A stretch of DNA of 64,000 bases from Gordonia westfalica (GCF_900105725.1 NZ_FNLM01000034.1:3100001-3164000), one strand, 5' to 3'. Positions 15,902 through 24,869 are shown, counted from the first letter of the stretch. Notes: generated by a model not told the origin, from the letters alone. A program made the numbers and translations.

Positions 15902-16830
15902 CACTGGATCCCGGTGATCCAGCAGGCGGCCTCCGGCTCGTCCACGCCGATCATGCGGATCTGGGTGGTGTCCGAACGCCACGACTCCGTCGGGCCGCCG
16001 TTGGGGCCGCCACCCTCGGGGTAGAGCCCGGTCGACTCGAGGGAGCGCGGGTCGGCGTAGAAGCCGATCACGTTGCGCTGGGCGACCAACGCCCGATCCA
16101 GCGGCCACAGCGGCGAATGCAGCACGTTGAGGTTCAGCACCTTGTTCGGCAGCTTCCCGGTGTAGCGGATGCTCTGATCGGCGACGTTGCCGACGTAGAT
16201 CTTGTTGAACTCGTCGTCGTCCATGAAGTCGTACAGGAGAGACGAATTCAGCACGAGGGTGTCCGGCACGTAGCCCTTCGGCTTCGTGGGGTCACCGTCG
16301 TGCAGGGCGCTGGCGACGGTCTTCGCCGCCTCCTTGATGTCGGTCCGGATCTTCGGCGACACGGCGTCCCACGCGGCGGTGGCCGCATGCTCGGGCACCG
16401 AGGCGTCCTCGATGGCCTCACGGAATGCGCTGTCGTTGGCGCGGATCACCGTGTTGGCGGTGCCCGTCACCTGCTTGCGCACCTTGTCGATCTGGTTGAA
16501 GTCCCGCATCTCGCGCGAGACCCGCACAGCGGCACCGACCTTGACGCCGCGAGCCACCTCGGGCAGCCCCTCGCCCAGGTCGAACACGGGGATCTCGCCG
16601 AACTCCGCGACGGCCTCGGGGTCGCCGTCGAGGAACAGCGGCGTCGACCGCTGGAACTGCACCAGCAGCGATCCCGGGTTGCCGGCGTTGCGGAAGAACG
16701 CCTCGCCCATGATGTTGTCGCGGACCAGGTCGATGACCCGCTGCGGGATCGCCCGCGGGTTGCCCATGACCTGATCGACGGTGATGTTGTTGCCGTCGTC
16801 GATCGACACGACGGGGGTGTTTGTTGCCAC
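15901..16830 (-). CDS. Major capsid protein (HK97 fold)
   Basis: 309 residues, starting MATNTPVVSIDDGNNITVDQ. It includes the long helix and loop features of HK97-type capsids (VARGVKVGAAVRVSREMRDF; LVLNSSLLYDFMDDDEF). No N-terminal delta domain is apparent, in keeping with a separate protease/scaffold gene just upstream. Start and stop overlap or abut neighbours closely. Confidence 0.85.
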   Translation of the reverse strand: MATNTPVVSIDDGNNITVDQVMGNPRAIPQRVIDLVRDNIMGEAFFRNAGNPGSLLVQFQRSTPLFLDGDPEAVAEFGEIPVFDLGEGLPEVARGVKVGAAVRVSREMRDFNQIDKVRKQVTGTANTVIRANDSAFREAIEDASVPEHAATAAWDAVSPKIRTDIKEAAKTVASALHDGDPTKPKGYVPDTLVLNSSLLYDFMDDDEFNKIYVGNVADQSIRYTGKLPNKVLNLNVLHSPLWPLDRALVAQRNVIGFYADPRSLESTGLYPEGGGPNGGPTESWRSDTTQIRMIGVDEPEAACWITGIQ

Positions 16831-16833
16831 GGG

Positions 16834-17244
16834 TCAGCCTCCCAGCCGGACGAGGACGATGTTGTCCGCGCCTCCGATTTTTTCGATGACACGGCCGACG
16901 ATCTGGGTGATCTTCGCCTCGGCCGGGGCCTTCTTGACCGCACCCGCGGTGTGCGCGACGACCAGGTCACCGGCGCTCGCGGAGTTGTTCGACTTCACCG
17001 GCACGACGGCCGGCGCCGACGCGACGGCCACCTGGTCGGTGCCGACGTACAGCACACCGGGCGTCGGGTCGGTCTTCGGTGCGGCGTCGGTGAGCGCGAC
17101 ACCGAGGACCTTCTCGGAGTCGGCGGTCGCCGGCACGGCGCTGCGCGGACCGTCACCCGGGTGCACCACCTGGCCGCCGACGATGGCGGCCTCGGCGGTG
17201 TGGGTGATTCGACCCTTCTCGAACTTCACGGTGATTCCGGCCAT
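16834..17244 (-). CDS. Capsid decoration protein (DUF2190-like)
   Basis: 136 residues rich in Val, Ala and Gly with a beta-roll pattern (HTAEAAIVGGQVVHPGDGPR, then SEKVLGVALTDA). This is typical of the small decoration/stabilisation proteins placed between protease and capsid genes. It probably binds the outside of the mature head. Confidence 0.75.
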   Translation of the reverse strand: MAGITVKFEKGRITHTAEAAIVGGQVVHPGDGPRSAVPATADSEKVLGVALTDAAPKTDPTPGVLYVGTDQVAVASAPAVVPVKSNNSASAGDLVVAHTAGAVKKAPAEAKITQIVGRVIEKIGGADNIVLVRLGG

Positions 17245-17246
17245 GA

Positions 17247-18533
17247 TCAGCCCTCCAGTCCCTTGTAGGCGTCGCTCTCGCGAACGTTCTTGATGCTGTC
17301 CGGACCGGGCTCGGTCGAGTGCCCGACCTCCGACAGCGGTACGGCGGTCTCGTCGGGCAGATCGTTGAGCAGCTTGGTCGTGCCCTCGGTGTCGGCCTTC
17401 ATCAGCGCGAGGAAGTGATCGCGGCGGGCCGCGGTGATCTTGCCCTTGCTGATGGCCGAGTCGACGACCCGCGCGTGCTCGCCCGCCACCTGCCGCTCAC
17501 GCGCTTCGTTGCCGGCGGCGGCCTGCGCCGTCACCTCGTCCCACTTGGCCGAATCGACCAGCCGCAGACCGTGCTTGGCAGCAGCCTTGTTTAGGTCGCC
17601 GACCGACGGCTCTCCGGTTCCGCCGTCACCCGGCTGGGTGTCGTCGCTGCGCTCCTCGAGAGCTTCGTCGAGCGCCTTCAACGCGGTCTCGTCGTCCGCA
17701 TCGGCGTCGATGCCGAGGCGCTCCGCGAGGCCTTCTTTGAGAGTGGCCACGGGGGCCTCCTTTCCTGACAGCCCCGCCGATGCCGCGGGGATGAATGGGG
17801 CCGGCGCCTGCTGGCGTCCGGCGTGCGCGAAAGCGCGGAGATCGAAGTGCGCTGCCGCCTTCTTCGAGTCGTCGTCGGACTTCGCGGCGATCACCTTGTC
17901 GGCGAGACCCGCCTCGACGGCTTCCTCAGCCGTGTACCAGGTTTCGGCCGTCATCGCCTTGCGCCAGTCCTTCACCTCACCGCCGGTCTTCTCGGCGTAC
18001 ATCGAGGCGATGTTGTCGCTCGCGCGGCCGAGCCACTCGGCGTACTCGGCCATGTCGGTGGCGTTGCCGATGCAGAACCCTCGGGCGTCGTGGATCATCA
18101 TCTCGGTGTTGCGGCACATCACCACCTCGTCGCCGGCCATCGCGATGAAGCTGGCCGCCGACGCGGCGAGGCCGTCGACCTGGACGGTGATCGTCGCGTC
18201 GTGGTTGCGCAGCGCGTTGGTGATGGCGATCGCGTCGTAGACGTCGCCGCCGGGAGAGTTGATCCGCACCAGGATGTTCGATGCGTCGATCGCGTCGAGG
18301 TCGCGCACGAAGTCCTGCGCGGAGATGCCACCGAACCACGGGTCGGGATCGATGAAGTCGTAGATCATGATCTCGGCGTCGTCGCTGCCCGCCTCGTTGC
18401 GCACTCGGTACCACGGGTTGGTCGGCTTCTTGCCGTCCTTCTCGGCGCGAGTACGAGCCTCGCGTCGAGAGTCGGCGATCGATCGGGCAATCGGCTGGTT
18501 GAGCAGCGCGGACAGATTCATGAGGTCTCCCAT
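17247..18533 (-). CDS. ClpP-like prohead protease with C-terminal scaffold region
   Basis: 428 residues. The ClpP/S14 protease domain covers about 50-245: INSPGGDVYDA at 91-101, catalytic Ser125 in DGLAASAASF and His148 in MIHDARG. After about residue 270 the chain is a long acidic, helical scaffold-like region (AERLGIDADADDETALKALD and onward). The protease should remove the scaffold during head maturation. The ATG at 18533 shares one base with the portal stop; an ATG at 18521 is an alternative. Confidence 0.85.
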   Translation of the reverse strand: MGDLMNLSALLNQPIARSIADSRREARTRAEKDGKKPTNPWYRVRNEAGSDDAEIMIYDFIDPDPWFGGISAQDFVRDLDAIDASNILVRINSPGGDVYDAIAITNALRNHDATITVQVDGLAASAASFIAMAGDEVVMCRNTEMMIHDARGFCIGNATDMAEYAEWLGRASDNIASMYAEKTGGEVKDWRKAMTAETWYTAEEAVEAGLADKVIAAKSDDDSKKAAAHFDLRAFAHAGRQQAPAPFIPAASAGLSGKEAPVATLKEGLAERLGIDADADDETALKALDEALEERSDDTQPGDGGTGEPSVGDLNKAAAKHGLRLVDSAKWDEVTAQAAAGNEARERQVAGEHARVVDSAISKGKITAARRDHFLALMKADTEGTTKLLNDLPDETAVPLSEVGHSTEPGPDSIKNVRESDAYKGLEG

Positions 18534-19897
18534 CAGAAAAGTGCTCCCTGTTCGCCACGCGTGGCCGCGGGCATCCGCGGCAGCATGTTCGTGGTTGGTC
18601 CGCTGCTCGTCTTTTCGTCGGGAGCGCCATCCGTGTCGGGTTTGGCCGGGAACCCGAGCTGCTGGCGAACCTTCTGTTCCACCAGCACATCCGGGGACAG
18701 CAGCCCCGCTTCGACGAGCATCTTCAGTGCCGCGGCGGTCGCGTCCTGCCGGCTGCCGATCTCGTCGAACACGATCCGGGGTGCCGGTTCGTCGACGCCG
18801 AAGTTGATGTCGACGAGGTCCTCGACGATGTGGGCGGTCGCGGTGTCGCGGATCCATTCGGCGGTTGTCTGCACCGACTGGGTGAAGGTGTGTTCCTGCA
18901 CGCTCGCCAGCGCGTACGACCCGCCGCCGCCCTCGAGGTTGAGGAAGTGCGCGAGACCGGCGATCGCGATCATGTTGTCGTGGTAGGCGATCGCGGCACC
19001 GATGTCGGGCAGCGTGCCGTTGGGCGCCAGTAGTTCCATCTTCGCGCCGAACGGCAGGCCGCCGCCGGCGTCGTCGCCGCCACGAAGGTTCTGCGCCATG
19101 TCGGCGATCTCGTCGACGTCGTCCTGCGTCGCGCCCTCGGCGGCGGTGCCCATCGGGACGCCCATCCCGATGCGCTTGATCGACATCGCCTGATACCGGA
19201 TCAGTTCGTCCTTGATCAGCCAATGCTTGTACGACGGGCGTAGCAGCGAGTTGCCCCACCAGACGCCCGGGTCCTGGTCGCGCGAGTACACCACCAGTCG
19301 GCCGATCGGGATCTTCAACGGGTTGATCCCGTACAGCACTCGGCCGTTCGACGCGGGTGCGTACTGCTCGATCGACATCAGCCCACCGTCGAGCGCGACG
19401 TTCCAGTTCGAGATCGTGCGCTGCGGCCGCGGCGCGAGCTTGCGCAGGCTCGTGCGTCCCGCGTCGTCCGGCGGCCAGTACACCTGCTCGAACACGCTGT
19501 GCCCGTACGGCAGTGCGGTGAGCGCCTGTTGGAGGTGCTGCACCCACGAGAACTTGCCCTTCGTGCGCGTCGGCTGCGGCAGGTTGTCGCCACCCTCGAT
19601 CGGCAGGTTCAGGTTCTTCGCGACGAACTCGGTCACCTCATCGCGCGCACCGTTCGCGGCGACCCGCCACGGCGTCCGACGGATCGGCAACGAGATCGCC
19701 GCGTGCAGGGACGACACCCGCGAGTCCTCGCGGAGCATCCGGGCGAAGGTCTCCACGCTTTCCGGCCACTGCAGATCCGGCACCCGCTCGTCCTGCACCC
19801 ACTGGGGCCAGCTGTGACCGCCGGACGTGTCTGCGACGTACCCCTTCTCACGAATCGCCGGTTTCGGCGGCTTCGGCTGATCAACCTCGGTAGCCAT
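18533..19897 (-). CDS. Portal protein
   Basis: 454 residues. The opening has VETFARMLREDSRVSSLHAA followed by LPIRRTPWRV, a pattern of DUF935/Mu gp29-like portals. A central beta region and the helix RPSYKHWLIKDELIRYQA follow. It forms the dodecameric ring through which DNA enters and leaves the head. It lies between terminase and protease as expected. Confidence 0.85.
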   Translation of the reverse strand: MATEVDQPKPPKPAIREKGYVADTSGGHSWPQWVQDERVPDLQWPESVETFARMLREDSRVSSLHAAISLPIRRTPWRVAANGARDEVTEFVAKNLNLPIEGGDNLPQPTRTKGKFSWVQHLQQALTALPYGHSVFEQVYWPPDDAGRTSLRKLAPRPQRTISNWNVALDGGLMSIEQYAPASNGRVLYGINPLKIPIGRLVVYSRDQDPGVWWGNSLLRPSYKHWLIKDELIRYQAMSIKRIGMGVPMGTAAEGATQDDVDEIADMAQNLRGGDDAGGGLPFGAKMELLAPNGTLPDIGAAIAYHDNMIAIAGLAHFLNLEGGGGSYALASVQEHTFTQSVQTTAEWIRDTATAHIVEDLVDINFGVDEPAPRIVFDEIGSRQDATAAALKMLVEAGLLSPDVLVEQKVRQQLGFPAKPDTDGAPDEKTSSGPTTNMLPRMPAATRGEQGALF

Positions 19898-19911
19898 GTG
19901 TCACCCCCTTC

Positions 19912-21537
19912 TCAGAAGCTCGCGGTCAACAGGTCAACTCCGGACGCCGGCCGGGACGGCGTGCGCCGACGTGGCGTCGCTGCGGCCCGTGACGGAGTGC
20001 CCCGGGTCTGGGTGCCGCGCGATGGTCGAGCAGGCCGTTTCGCTGCCCGCGCGCCGAACGTCAGCAGGCCCCACCGCGCCGCGGTGATCGCTTTCAGCGG
20101 GGCGGCCGAGTCGCCGACCGTGTCGTCCCACACGAAGTCGCCCTGCGGTAGTTCGCGTTTCGACGCGTCGGCGACCGCGTCGACCAGAATCTCCTGGCCC
20201 ACATGCGACAACATGCTCGACGTCGCATCGTCGAGGAACCCGCCGCACGCCGTCGCGACCTGCGGTGTGGTCATCAACTCCGGTTCCAGCTCGGCCTGCA
20301 GCAGCAGCGGGACAATCGGCTTCGCCTGGTCGTGCGAGTCGATCACCAACGCCACCGGATCGGACCGTTCGACGACCGCGAGGATGAACGACACCACCGC
20401 CGCAGCCGTCGCCTCGCGGAAGTAGCCCACCTCGACGTGCACCTTCCCGACCGCCGTGTGCTGCGCCGCGGCCAGCGCCCACCGCTCCCGGTTTCGGGTT
20501 CGCGAGAGCCCCAGCGCGATCGGTCCCACCAACTCCGGGGAGGCGTTTCGCATGGTCGACCACTCCTCCAGGTCGATGAGCAGCTCGAGTTCCTCTTCGT
20601 CCTTCGGCCAGCGGCCACGGTTGAGGTACTCGAGCTCGAAACCCCGCCGCTTGCGTGTCGTTTTCGCGTTGGCCAGCTTCGTCCGCAGGAACCGGGCCTT
20701 CTGGATCACCCCGAACGACGGGTTCGCGTACTCCCAGGTCGCGACCTCGTCGATCGGCATCTCCTCCGGAGCCAGCCACTCCGCGAAGTACAGTTCCTCC
20801 TCGCCGGCCAGGCCACGCCGCCGAATCGACGCCAACACCTGGCAATTCGGCATCGTGTCCTCGTCCACCGCGGTGGACAGGTAGATCGTCTGCGCGTTCT
20901 TCGACGCCAACTGCGTCGGGTCCAGCGCGTCAGTCTGGACACCCGTCAGGTTGTACGCCTCGTCGTAGATGACGAGATCGACCTCGTCGAAACCCTTTCC
21001 GAGGTCCGCCGACCTGGTGACGAACGCGACTCGCGCACCGCGATCGGTTTCGATGTAACCGCGCCCACCCGAGCACGTGTGCGCCACCACCCTGCGGCGC
21101 AGCCACGGGCGGGCATCGATGATCGCCCACACGCGCTTGTACACGTCCTCGGCCGTGGCCCAGCGTTGCGCCGAGTACACGATCCGCTCGCCCTGCCGGT
21201 CGTTCGCCAGGAACAATCCCCACAGAATGCGGATGATGACCAGCAGCGTCTTACCGTTCTGCCGCGCGATGATCGCCACACACTCCGGATGGGTCCACAA
21301 CCCGTCCGGACGGCGCCGCATCCACGCCCGCAGCATCGTCGACTGCCACGGCATCGCCTTCTTGCCGACCCGCCGGCCGAGCTCCACCGCCTTCACACCG
21401 TCCGAGTCGTCGCCGGGCGACTCCGACAGGAAGTGCGGTTCCTGCCTGCCGGTCAGCCGAGGCCACTCGGCGAGCTCGTCAGAGGTCGGCGAGGCCGTCG
21501 TCGTCGCCACCAGCACCTTCGCCCGGGTCGTCTCCAC
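19912..21537 (-). CDS. terL: Terminase large subunit
   Basis: 541 residues from a GTG at 21537. The ATPase has a deviant Walker A (ARQNGKT, 91-97) and Walker B LVIYDEA (188-194). A nuclease half follows, with acidic residues in VALVIDSHDQAK and the C-terminal DDTVGDSAAPL. It packages DNA into the prohead through the portal. It overlaps the upstream small subunit gene by 59 bases. The C terminus is Arg/Pro/Thr-rich and probably disordered. Confidence 0.88.
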   Translation of the reverse strand: METTRAKVLVATTTASPTSDELAEWPRLTGRQEPHFLSESPGDDSDGVKAVELGRRVGKKAMPWQSTMLRAWMRRRPDGLWTHPECVAIIARQNGKTLLVIIRILWGLFLANDRQGERIVYSAQRWATAEDVYKRVWAIIDARPWLRRRVVAHTCSGGRGYIETDRGARVAFVTRSADLGKGFDEVDLVIYDEAYNLTGVQTDALDPTQLASKNAQTIYLSTAVDEDTMPNCQVLASIRRRGLAGEEELYFAEWLAPEEMPIDEVATWEYANPSFGVIQKARFLRTKLANAKTTRKRRGFELEYLNRGRWPKDEEELELLIDLEEWSTMRNASPELVGPIALGLSRTRNRERWALAAAQHTAVGKVHVEVGYFREATAAAVVSFILAVVERSDPVALVIDSHDQAKPIVPLLLQAELEPELMTTPQVATACGGFLDDATSSMLSHVGQEILVDAVADASKRELPQGDFVWDDTVGDSAAPLKAITAARWGLLTFGARAAKRPARPSRGTQTRGTPSRAAATPRRRTPSRPASGVDLLTASF

Positions 21538-21874
21538 GATGACGCGCGATCGCCGCGAGCAACCGCATCAGAGACGTCTGTTGCTGCCGCGCCTCCTGCA
21601 ACGCGTGATCAACCCGCACCTCGATGACCGAGTCCCGCCCGGTCACCACCTTCGTCCACGTGGGCACATCCCCAGTGAGGATCAGGTCCAGCTTCGCCAG
21701 CCGATCCACGATCCGCCCCACCTCGCGAATCATGATCCGCACCGACACAGGGTCACCAGCACGAGACAGCTCCGAAACCACCTCGGACCCGGTCAATTCG
21801 AGGGCCAACGTCACCGAATCCCTCGCTTTCCGCACCGAAACCCCGGCCCCGCGCAAAAAAAATTCCTGACTCAC
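21479..21874 (-). CDS. Terminase small subunit-like protein
   Basis: 131 residues from a GTG at 21874. A helical core (GDPVSVRIMIREVGRIVDRL) suits a DNA-recognition small terminase; the tail is acidic (DDPGEGAGGDDDGL). The assignment comes mainly from being directly before terL. Codons 5-7 hold an unbroken run of eight T. The start codon lies in the loop of a seven-base inverted repeat (21865-21871/21880-21886). No strong Shine-Dalgarno is visible. Confidence 0.6.
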   Translation of the reverse strand: MSQEFFLRGAGVSVRKARDSVTLALELTGSEVVSELSRAGDPVSVRIMIREVGRIVDRLAKLDLILTGDVPTWTKVVTGRDSVIEVRVDHALQEARQQQTSLMRLLAAIARHRGDDPGEGAGGDDDGLADL

Positions 21875-21953
21875 CGGCCAGTCAGGCGTGGCCCCCCTTC
21901 GGATATTTGGAGGGGGTGGGGGTGCGCCTGGCCGGGGGGAAGTCGGTCAGGTG

Positions 21954-22322
21954 CTATGGCCAGCAGGTGATGGCGAGTGGGCCGAGGTTGTTGGGGGCTG
22001 TATCGGGTTGTGTGCCGGTGAGGGCTGGGCGTTGGTGGTCGTGGTTGCCTGCGCCGCGTTCTTTGTTGCATTGGCCGTGGAGGAGGCGGTCGGCTTTGCG
22101 TCCTCCGTGGGCGCGGGGGTGGCTGTGGTCGGCGGCGAGGCTGCCTGAGGCGGGATCGGTGCTGTGGGGGTTGTAGTCGTAGTTGCGGGTGCGGTCGCGC
22201 CACATGGGTCGTCCGCACCACCAGCAGGGTGTGCCGTCGACGTGTTGGGCTTTGAGGTGTCGGGCGTTTTGTTGGTGTGACCAGCCGAGGTGTTTCTGTG
22301 TGGTGGTCTTGCGTGGTGCCAT
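21954..22322 (-). CDS. HNH endonuclease, packaging-associated
   Basis: 122 residues from the ATG at 22322 (MAPRKTTTQKHLGW). Zinc-knuckle cysteines in PCWWCGRP, then the HNH core LAADHSHPRAHGG and the distal HGQCNKE. HNH proteins next to terminase help HK97-type phages cut concatemers at cos. Position first in the late operon supports that role. Upstream extensions are Pro/Thr/His-rich and look non-coding. Confidence 0.75.
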   Translation of the reverse strand: MAPRKTTTQKHLGWSHQQNARHLKAQHVDGTPCWWCGRPMWRDRTRNYDYNPHSTDPASGSLAADHSHPRAHGGRKADRLLHGQCNKERGAGNHDHQRPALTGTQPDTAPNNLGPLAITCWP

Positions 22323-22351
22323 GCGTGGCCGCCTGGTGTGTGGTGTGGGGG

Positions 22352-22480
22352 CCCGTCGCGGCGCGGGTGCTGCGTGTGTGTCGGTCCGGTGCGGGGTTGC
22401 CCGGTCACCACACGGTTGATGCCAGCCCAGCATCGGGGTGTGTGGTGTCGAGGGTGCGCGCACGGCCGCGCCGCGACGGG
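22352..22480. repeat. Fifteen-base perfect inverted repeat
   Basis: CCCGTCGCGGCGCGG at 22352-22366 returns as its exact complement at 22466-22480, with 99 bases between. Related GTGTGTGGTGT words lie inside each half. Possible terminase recognition or a large cruciform. Confidence 0.6.
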
Positions 22481-22491
22481 GGAATGAGAAG

Positions 22492-22520
22492 AGGTGCTGG
22501 CCCGTGTGGGCACAGCACCT
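22492..22520 (-). terminator. Hairpin at the early/late boundary
   Basis: AGGTGCTG (22492-22499) pairs with CAGCACCT (22513-22520), and an inner CCC/GGG extends the stem. No clear T run follows on the minus strand. It could end early transcripts or, given the promoter-like box just upstream, form the first hairpin of the late RNA. Confidence 0.4.
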
Positions 22521-22530
22521 CAATCTGAGT

Positions 22531-22563
22531 GTTTAGGATTCGGAGTTTCTGTCGATTTGTCAA
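22531..22563 (-). promoter_or_regulatory. Candidate late promoter
   Basis: On the minus strand a perfect TTGACA (22558-22563) is followed after 17-18 bases by AATCCT/ATCCTA. Transcription would start about 22528 and go straight into the hairpin and then the HNH and terminase genes. The -35 is strong and the -10 is weak. Confidence 0.35.
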
Positions 22564-22583
22564 GCACCCCAGTCGGTCTGTCG

Positions 22584-22796
22584 TCAGTCAATGTGCTCGA
22601 GGTAGCGAACTAGACAGGACGGCTGGTCGCCCTCTCGGAACGACGTGTTCGGGAACCGGGCCAGGTTGACGTGGGTGACATGCACTGCGGCATGGTCTGG
22701 TGGATGATGTTCGGCGACACGCCCAGCGATCCACCAATCCGCCTGAGACGCGGGATGTATCACCCGCACGCGGTCCCCCACGTTGAACTCAGCCAT
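22584..22796 (-). CDS. Small hypothetical protein, last gene of the early operon
   Basis: 70 residues starting MAEFNVGDRVRVIHPASQAD, which looks like a small SH3/KOW-type beta barrel (NVGDRVRVI opening, VHVTHVNL strands). It overlaps the preceding gene by eight bases. Function unknown. Confidence 0.6.
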   Translation of the reverse strand: MAEFNVGDRVRVIHPASQADWWIAGRVAEHHPPDHAAVHVTHVNLARFPNTSFREGDQPSCLVRYLEHID

Positions 22797-23160
22797 CGTG
22801 GGGAGCGTACGCGAAGGTACTGAGGATGATGGGTTCGTCCGTGCTCGACAGTGTGGGTTCGGCGGATGCGCGGGCTGCTTCGGTGATGGGGGCGAGGATG
22901 CATAGTGTGTCGCAGGACAGAAACCCTCGTGCGACGTCTGGGGTGGCGGGGCGGAAGTAGATCTCCGCGCCGTTGGCGTACTGGATGTAGCGGCGTGAGC
23001 GTGAGCGGCGTTGTGGCAGTTCGTCGATCGCGACGATGCGGTCGAACAGGTCGGTGCAGTGGGCGCCCTTCCCGACGACGAGCACTGTTCTGCCTTCGGA
23101 TGTCGCCTGGGTCACGAGCTGCTGCGCGAGTTCGTCGGCTGCCTGGCCGTTGACGTTCAT
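22789..23160 (-). CDS. Hypothetical early phage protein
   Basis: 123 residues from the ATG at 23160. Rossmann-like opening (GRTVLVVGKGAHCTDLFDRI), then a basic patch (QRRSRSRRYIQYANGAEIYF) and a strand-rich end (GFLSCDTLCILAPI). It reads like a truncated P-loop or terminase-like fold, but no complete Walker motif is present. A four-base overlap joins it to the upstream gene. Confidence 0.55.
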   Translation of the reverse strand: MNVNGQAADELAQQLVTQATSEGRTVLVVGKGAHCTDLFDRIVAIDELPQRRSRSRRYIQYANGAEIYFRPATPDVARGFLSCDTLCILAPITEAARASAEPTLSSTDEPIILSTFAYAPHDG

Positions 23161-23318
23161 CGCACGTTCCTCCACCACACCGAGAGTCCGCGGCTACCGA
23201 GTTTCACGTTGCAGCCGCGGCGGTGGCGCTCGATGCCCCACTGTCGTGCGGCGGGGTGGCGGCGTGTGCTCCAGTCGACCGCGGGCAGGTACTCGATTCT
23301 GAATCGCGGGGTGGTCAT
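23157..23318 (-). CDS. Small basic hypothetical protein
   Basis: 53 residues, Arg-rich with four Trp (MTTPRFRIEYLPAVDW ... LSVWWRNVR). The ATG at 23318 overlaps the previous stop as ATGA. The compact basic composition suggests nucleic-acid contact, but nothing more can be said. Confidence 0.55.
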   Translation of the reverse strand: MTTPRFRIEYLPAVDWSTRRHPAARQWGIERHRRGCNVKLGSRGLSVWWRNVR

Positions 23319-23911
23319 GACGTTGCCTTCCGCTGTTGGAGGGCGAGCCATTCGTCGTGGGCGTCGAGCACGGCGTCGAACCATTCGGCGTTGTCGTCGC
23401 CGAGCACGTTGTCGATGCCGCCGTCGTCGCCGGGAAGTGCACCGAACGCGTCCTCGACCCGCTGGCGTACGAACTCCTGGCGGTCGTCGAGCAGCTTGTC
23501 GTACGGGTTGCTCGTGTGCCCGAGCGCTTCCCGTCCGTCGAGGGTGCCGCCGTGGTAGCCCTCGTCCCATGCTTGCCGCATGGCGTCGAGGTGGTTCCGT
23601 GTGGGGGCTGGTGCGGGCAGTGCGTCGGGTTGTCCGGTGACCGCGAGCACCTGTCGAAGCATGCTCGCAATGACGTCGCCGAGCTTTCGGAGCGCTTCGT
23701 GTGGGACACCTCCGTCGACGGTGACGGGTTCGGTCCATGCCACCCGGGCCAGGTGGTCGGCGGCGGCGATGTGCCGCCACTGTGCGTCGATCAGGCGTTG
23801 CCCCGGCAGTGGGTATGTCAGGCCGGGTAGTTCCCCCAGCGCGCGGTGGCAGTCGGCGCAGAGCGTGAACGACAGGAACTGTTGCCCGTCGGGTGTGTGG
23901 TAGAGGTTCAT
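23315..23911 (-). CDS. Hypothetical early phage protein
   Basis: 198 residues. Near the start a CxxC pair (LCADCHRALGELPG) could bind zinc; the C-terminal half is acidic and helical (NVLGDDNAEWFDAVLDAHDEW). ATGA overlap with the preceding gene. No family recognised. Confidence 0.55.
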   Translation of the reverse strand: MNLYHTPDGQQFLSFTLCADCHRALGELPGLTYPLPGQRLIDAQWRHIAAADHLARVAWTEPVTVDGGVPHEALRKLGDVIASMLRQVLAVTGQPDALPAPAPTRNHLDAMRQAWDEGYHGGTLDGREALGHTSNPYDKLLDDRQEFVRQRVEDAFGALPGDDGGIDNVLGDDNAEWFDAVLDAHDEWLALQQRKATS

Positions 23912-24687
23912 GCTGTTCGGTCCTTCTTCTGTCGTCGGTCTTGTTGTTGTCGGAGTCGGTGGAAGACGTCGCCGGCGCGGTAGAGCTTTTGGCCGTCGCG
24001 GGTGCGGCCTCGGACGGGCAATCGTTCGCGGCGCCGGTACGCCATGTCGTGCACGGTCTTCGGTTTGATGTCGAGTTTGAAGCGGTCGCGGACTACGTCG
24101 ACGAGTTCGTTGGCGGTGAAGAATCGGCCTTCGAGTTCGGTGTCGACGAGCTGGCGTTGATAGTCGGTGTCGACGACACGGCGGCACTTCTTGCAGGTGA
24201 GGGTGTCGCCGCCCCGGGACCACAGGGATTGGCCGCACATCTCGCAGTAGCCGTGGAAGTGGGGGCGGACGGGGGTGTCGATGGCGGCGAATGCGGTGTC
24301 GTGGGCGGTGATGATGGTGGTGGCGATGTGGGTCGCGTTGTCGCACACGGCGAGTGACCGGATGCGGCGGGTGAGCCACAGCGCGAGGTAGGGGGATCGT
24401 CGTTCGCCGGGCCAGGTGAGTCCGCGTTGGGTGCAGACGGACCAGACGGCTTCTCGGAGTGCGCCGTGCAGTTCGCGTGCCGCTTCGGCTGCGGCGTCGT
24501 CGTACGGCATGGGGCCTTCGCTGTCGGCCCGTTTCCCGGAGACGCGTTCCGAGTTGTCGCGGAATGCGGTGTCGCGGATCAGGGTGGCGTCGAGGTCTTC
24601 GGACAGCCACGCGTGGATGTCGGTGAGTTTCTCGACGAGGCGGTCCTGGGCGTTGCGGTCGAGTCCGGCGTCGACGGGCTGGGTCAT
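23908..24687 (-). CDS. DNA-binding protein with zinc ribbon and helix-turn-helix
   Basis: 259 residues from the ATG at 24687. After a helical half comes a four-cysteine ribbon (CEMCGQSL ... CKKC, about 146-168). A C-terminal helix-turn-helix follows (FFTANELVDVVRDRFKLDI, then KTVHDMAYRRRERLPVRG). Being late in the early operon and just before the late region, it could be the regulator that turns on late genes; this is inference. Confidence 0.6.
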   Translation of the reverse strand: MTQPVDAGLDRNAQDRLVEKLTDIHAWLSEDLDATLIRDTAFRDNSERVSGKRADSEGPMPYDDAAAEAARELHGALREAVWSVCTQRGLTWPGERRSPYLALWLTRRIRSLAVCDNATHIATTIITAHDTAFAAIDTPVRPHFHGYCEMCGQSLWSRGGDTLTCKKCRRVVDTDYQRQLVDTELEGRFFTANELVDVVRDRFKLDIKPKTVHDMAYRRRERLPVRGRTRDGQKLYRAGDVFHRLRQQQDRRQKKDRTA

Positions 24688-24869
24688 CGGATCGTGTGCC
24701 TCTCGTCGGCGTGGCGGGTGAATGCTCGGTCTCGGTCGACGCGCAGGTTTTCGGAGTAGACGGGGACGGCGGGCCGGTCGGGTTCGGGCTCGCGCGGTGG
24801 TGCGGGTACGCAGTCGCACGTGTCGGCGGCCGCGGGGATCTCTAAATGGCAGCGCGGGCAGACGGTCAT
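24684..24869 (-). CDS. Small zinc-ribbon protein
   Basis: 61 residues with CPRCHLEIPAAADTCDC at the start, a rubredoxin-like CxxC...CxC knuckle, and a Pro-rich middle. Four-base overlaps on both sides. Function unknown. Confidence 0.55.
   Translation of the reverse strand: MTVCPRCHLEIPAAADTCDCVPAPPREPEPDRPAVPVYSENLRVDRDRAFTRHADERHTIR

Larger units (their letters stand above)
22323..22583. other. Non-coding gap between early and late operons; candidate packaging/promoter region
   Basis: A 261-base stretch without a convincing gene, strongly G/T-rich on the plus strand. It holds a 15-base inverted repeat, a compact hairpin and a TTGACA box. Next to the HNH and terminase genes, it is the natural place for a cos or pac site and for the late promoter. 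No cohesive end can be fixed from one prophage copy. Confidence 0.45.

Noticed and set aside
21865-21886. Inverted repeat around the small terminase start as a strong terminator
   Set aside because: Only seven-base arms and no T run; more likely incidental or a translational effect.
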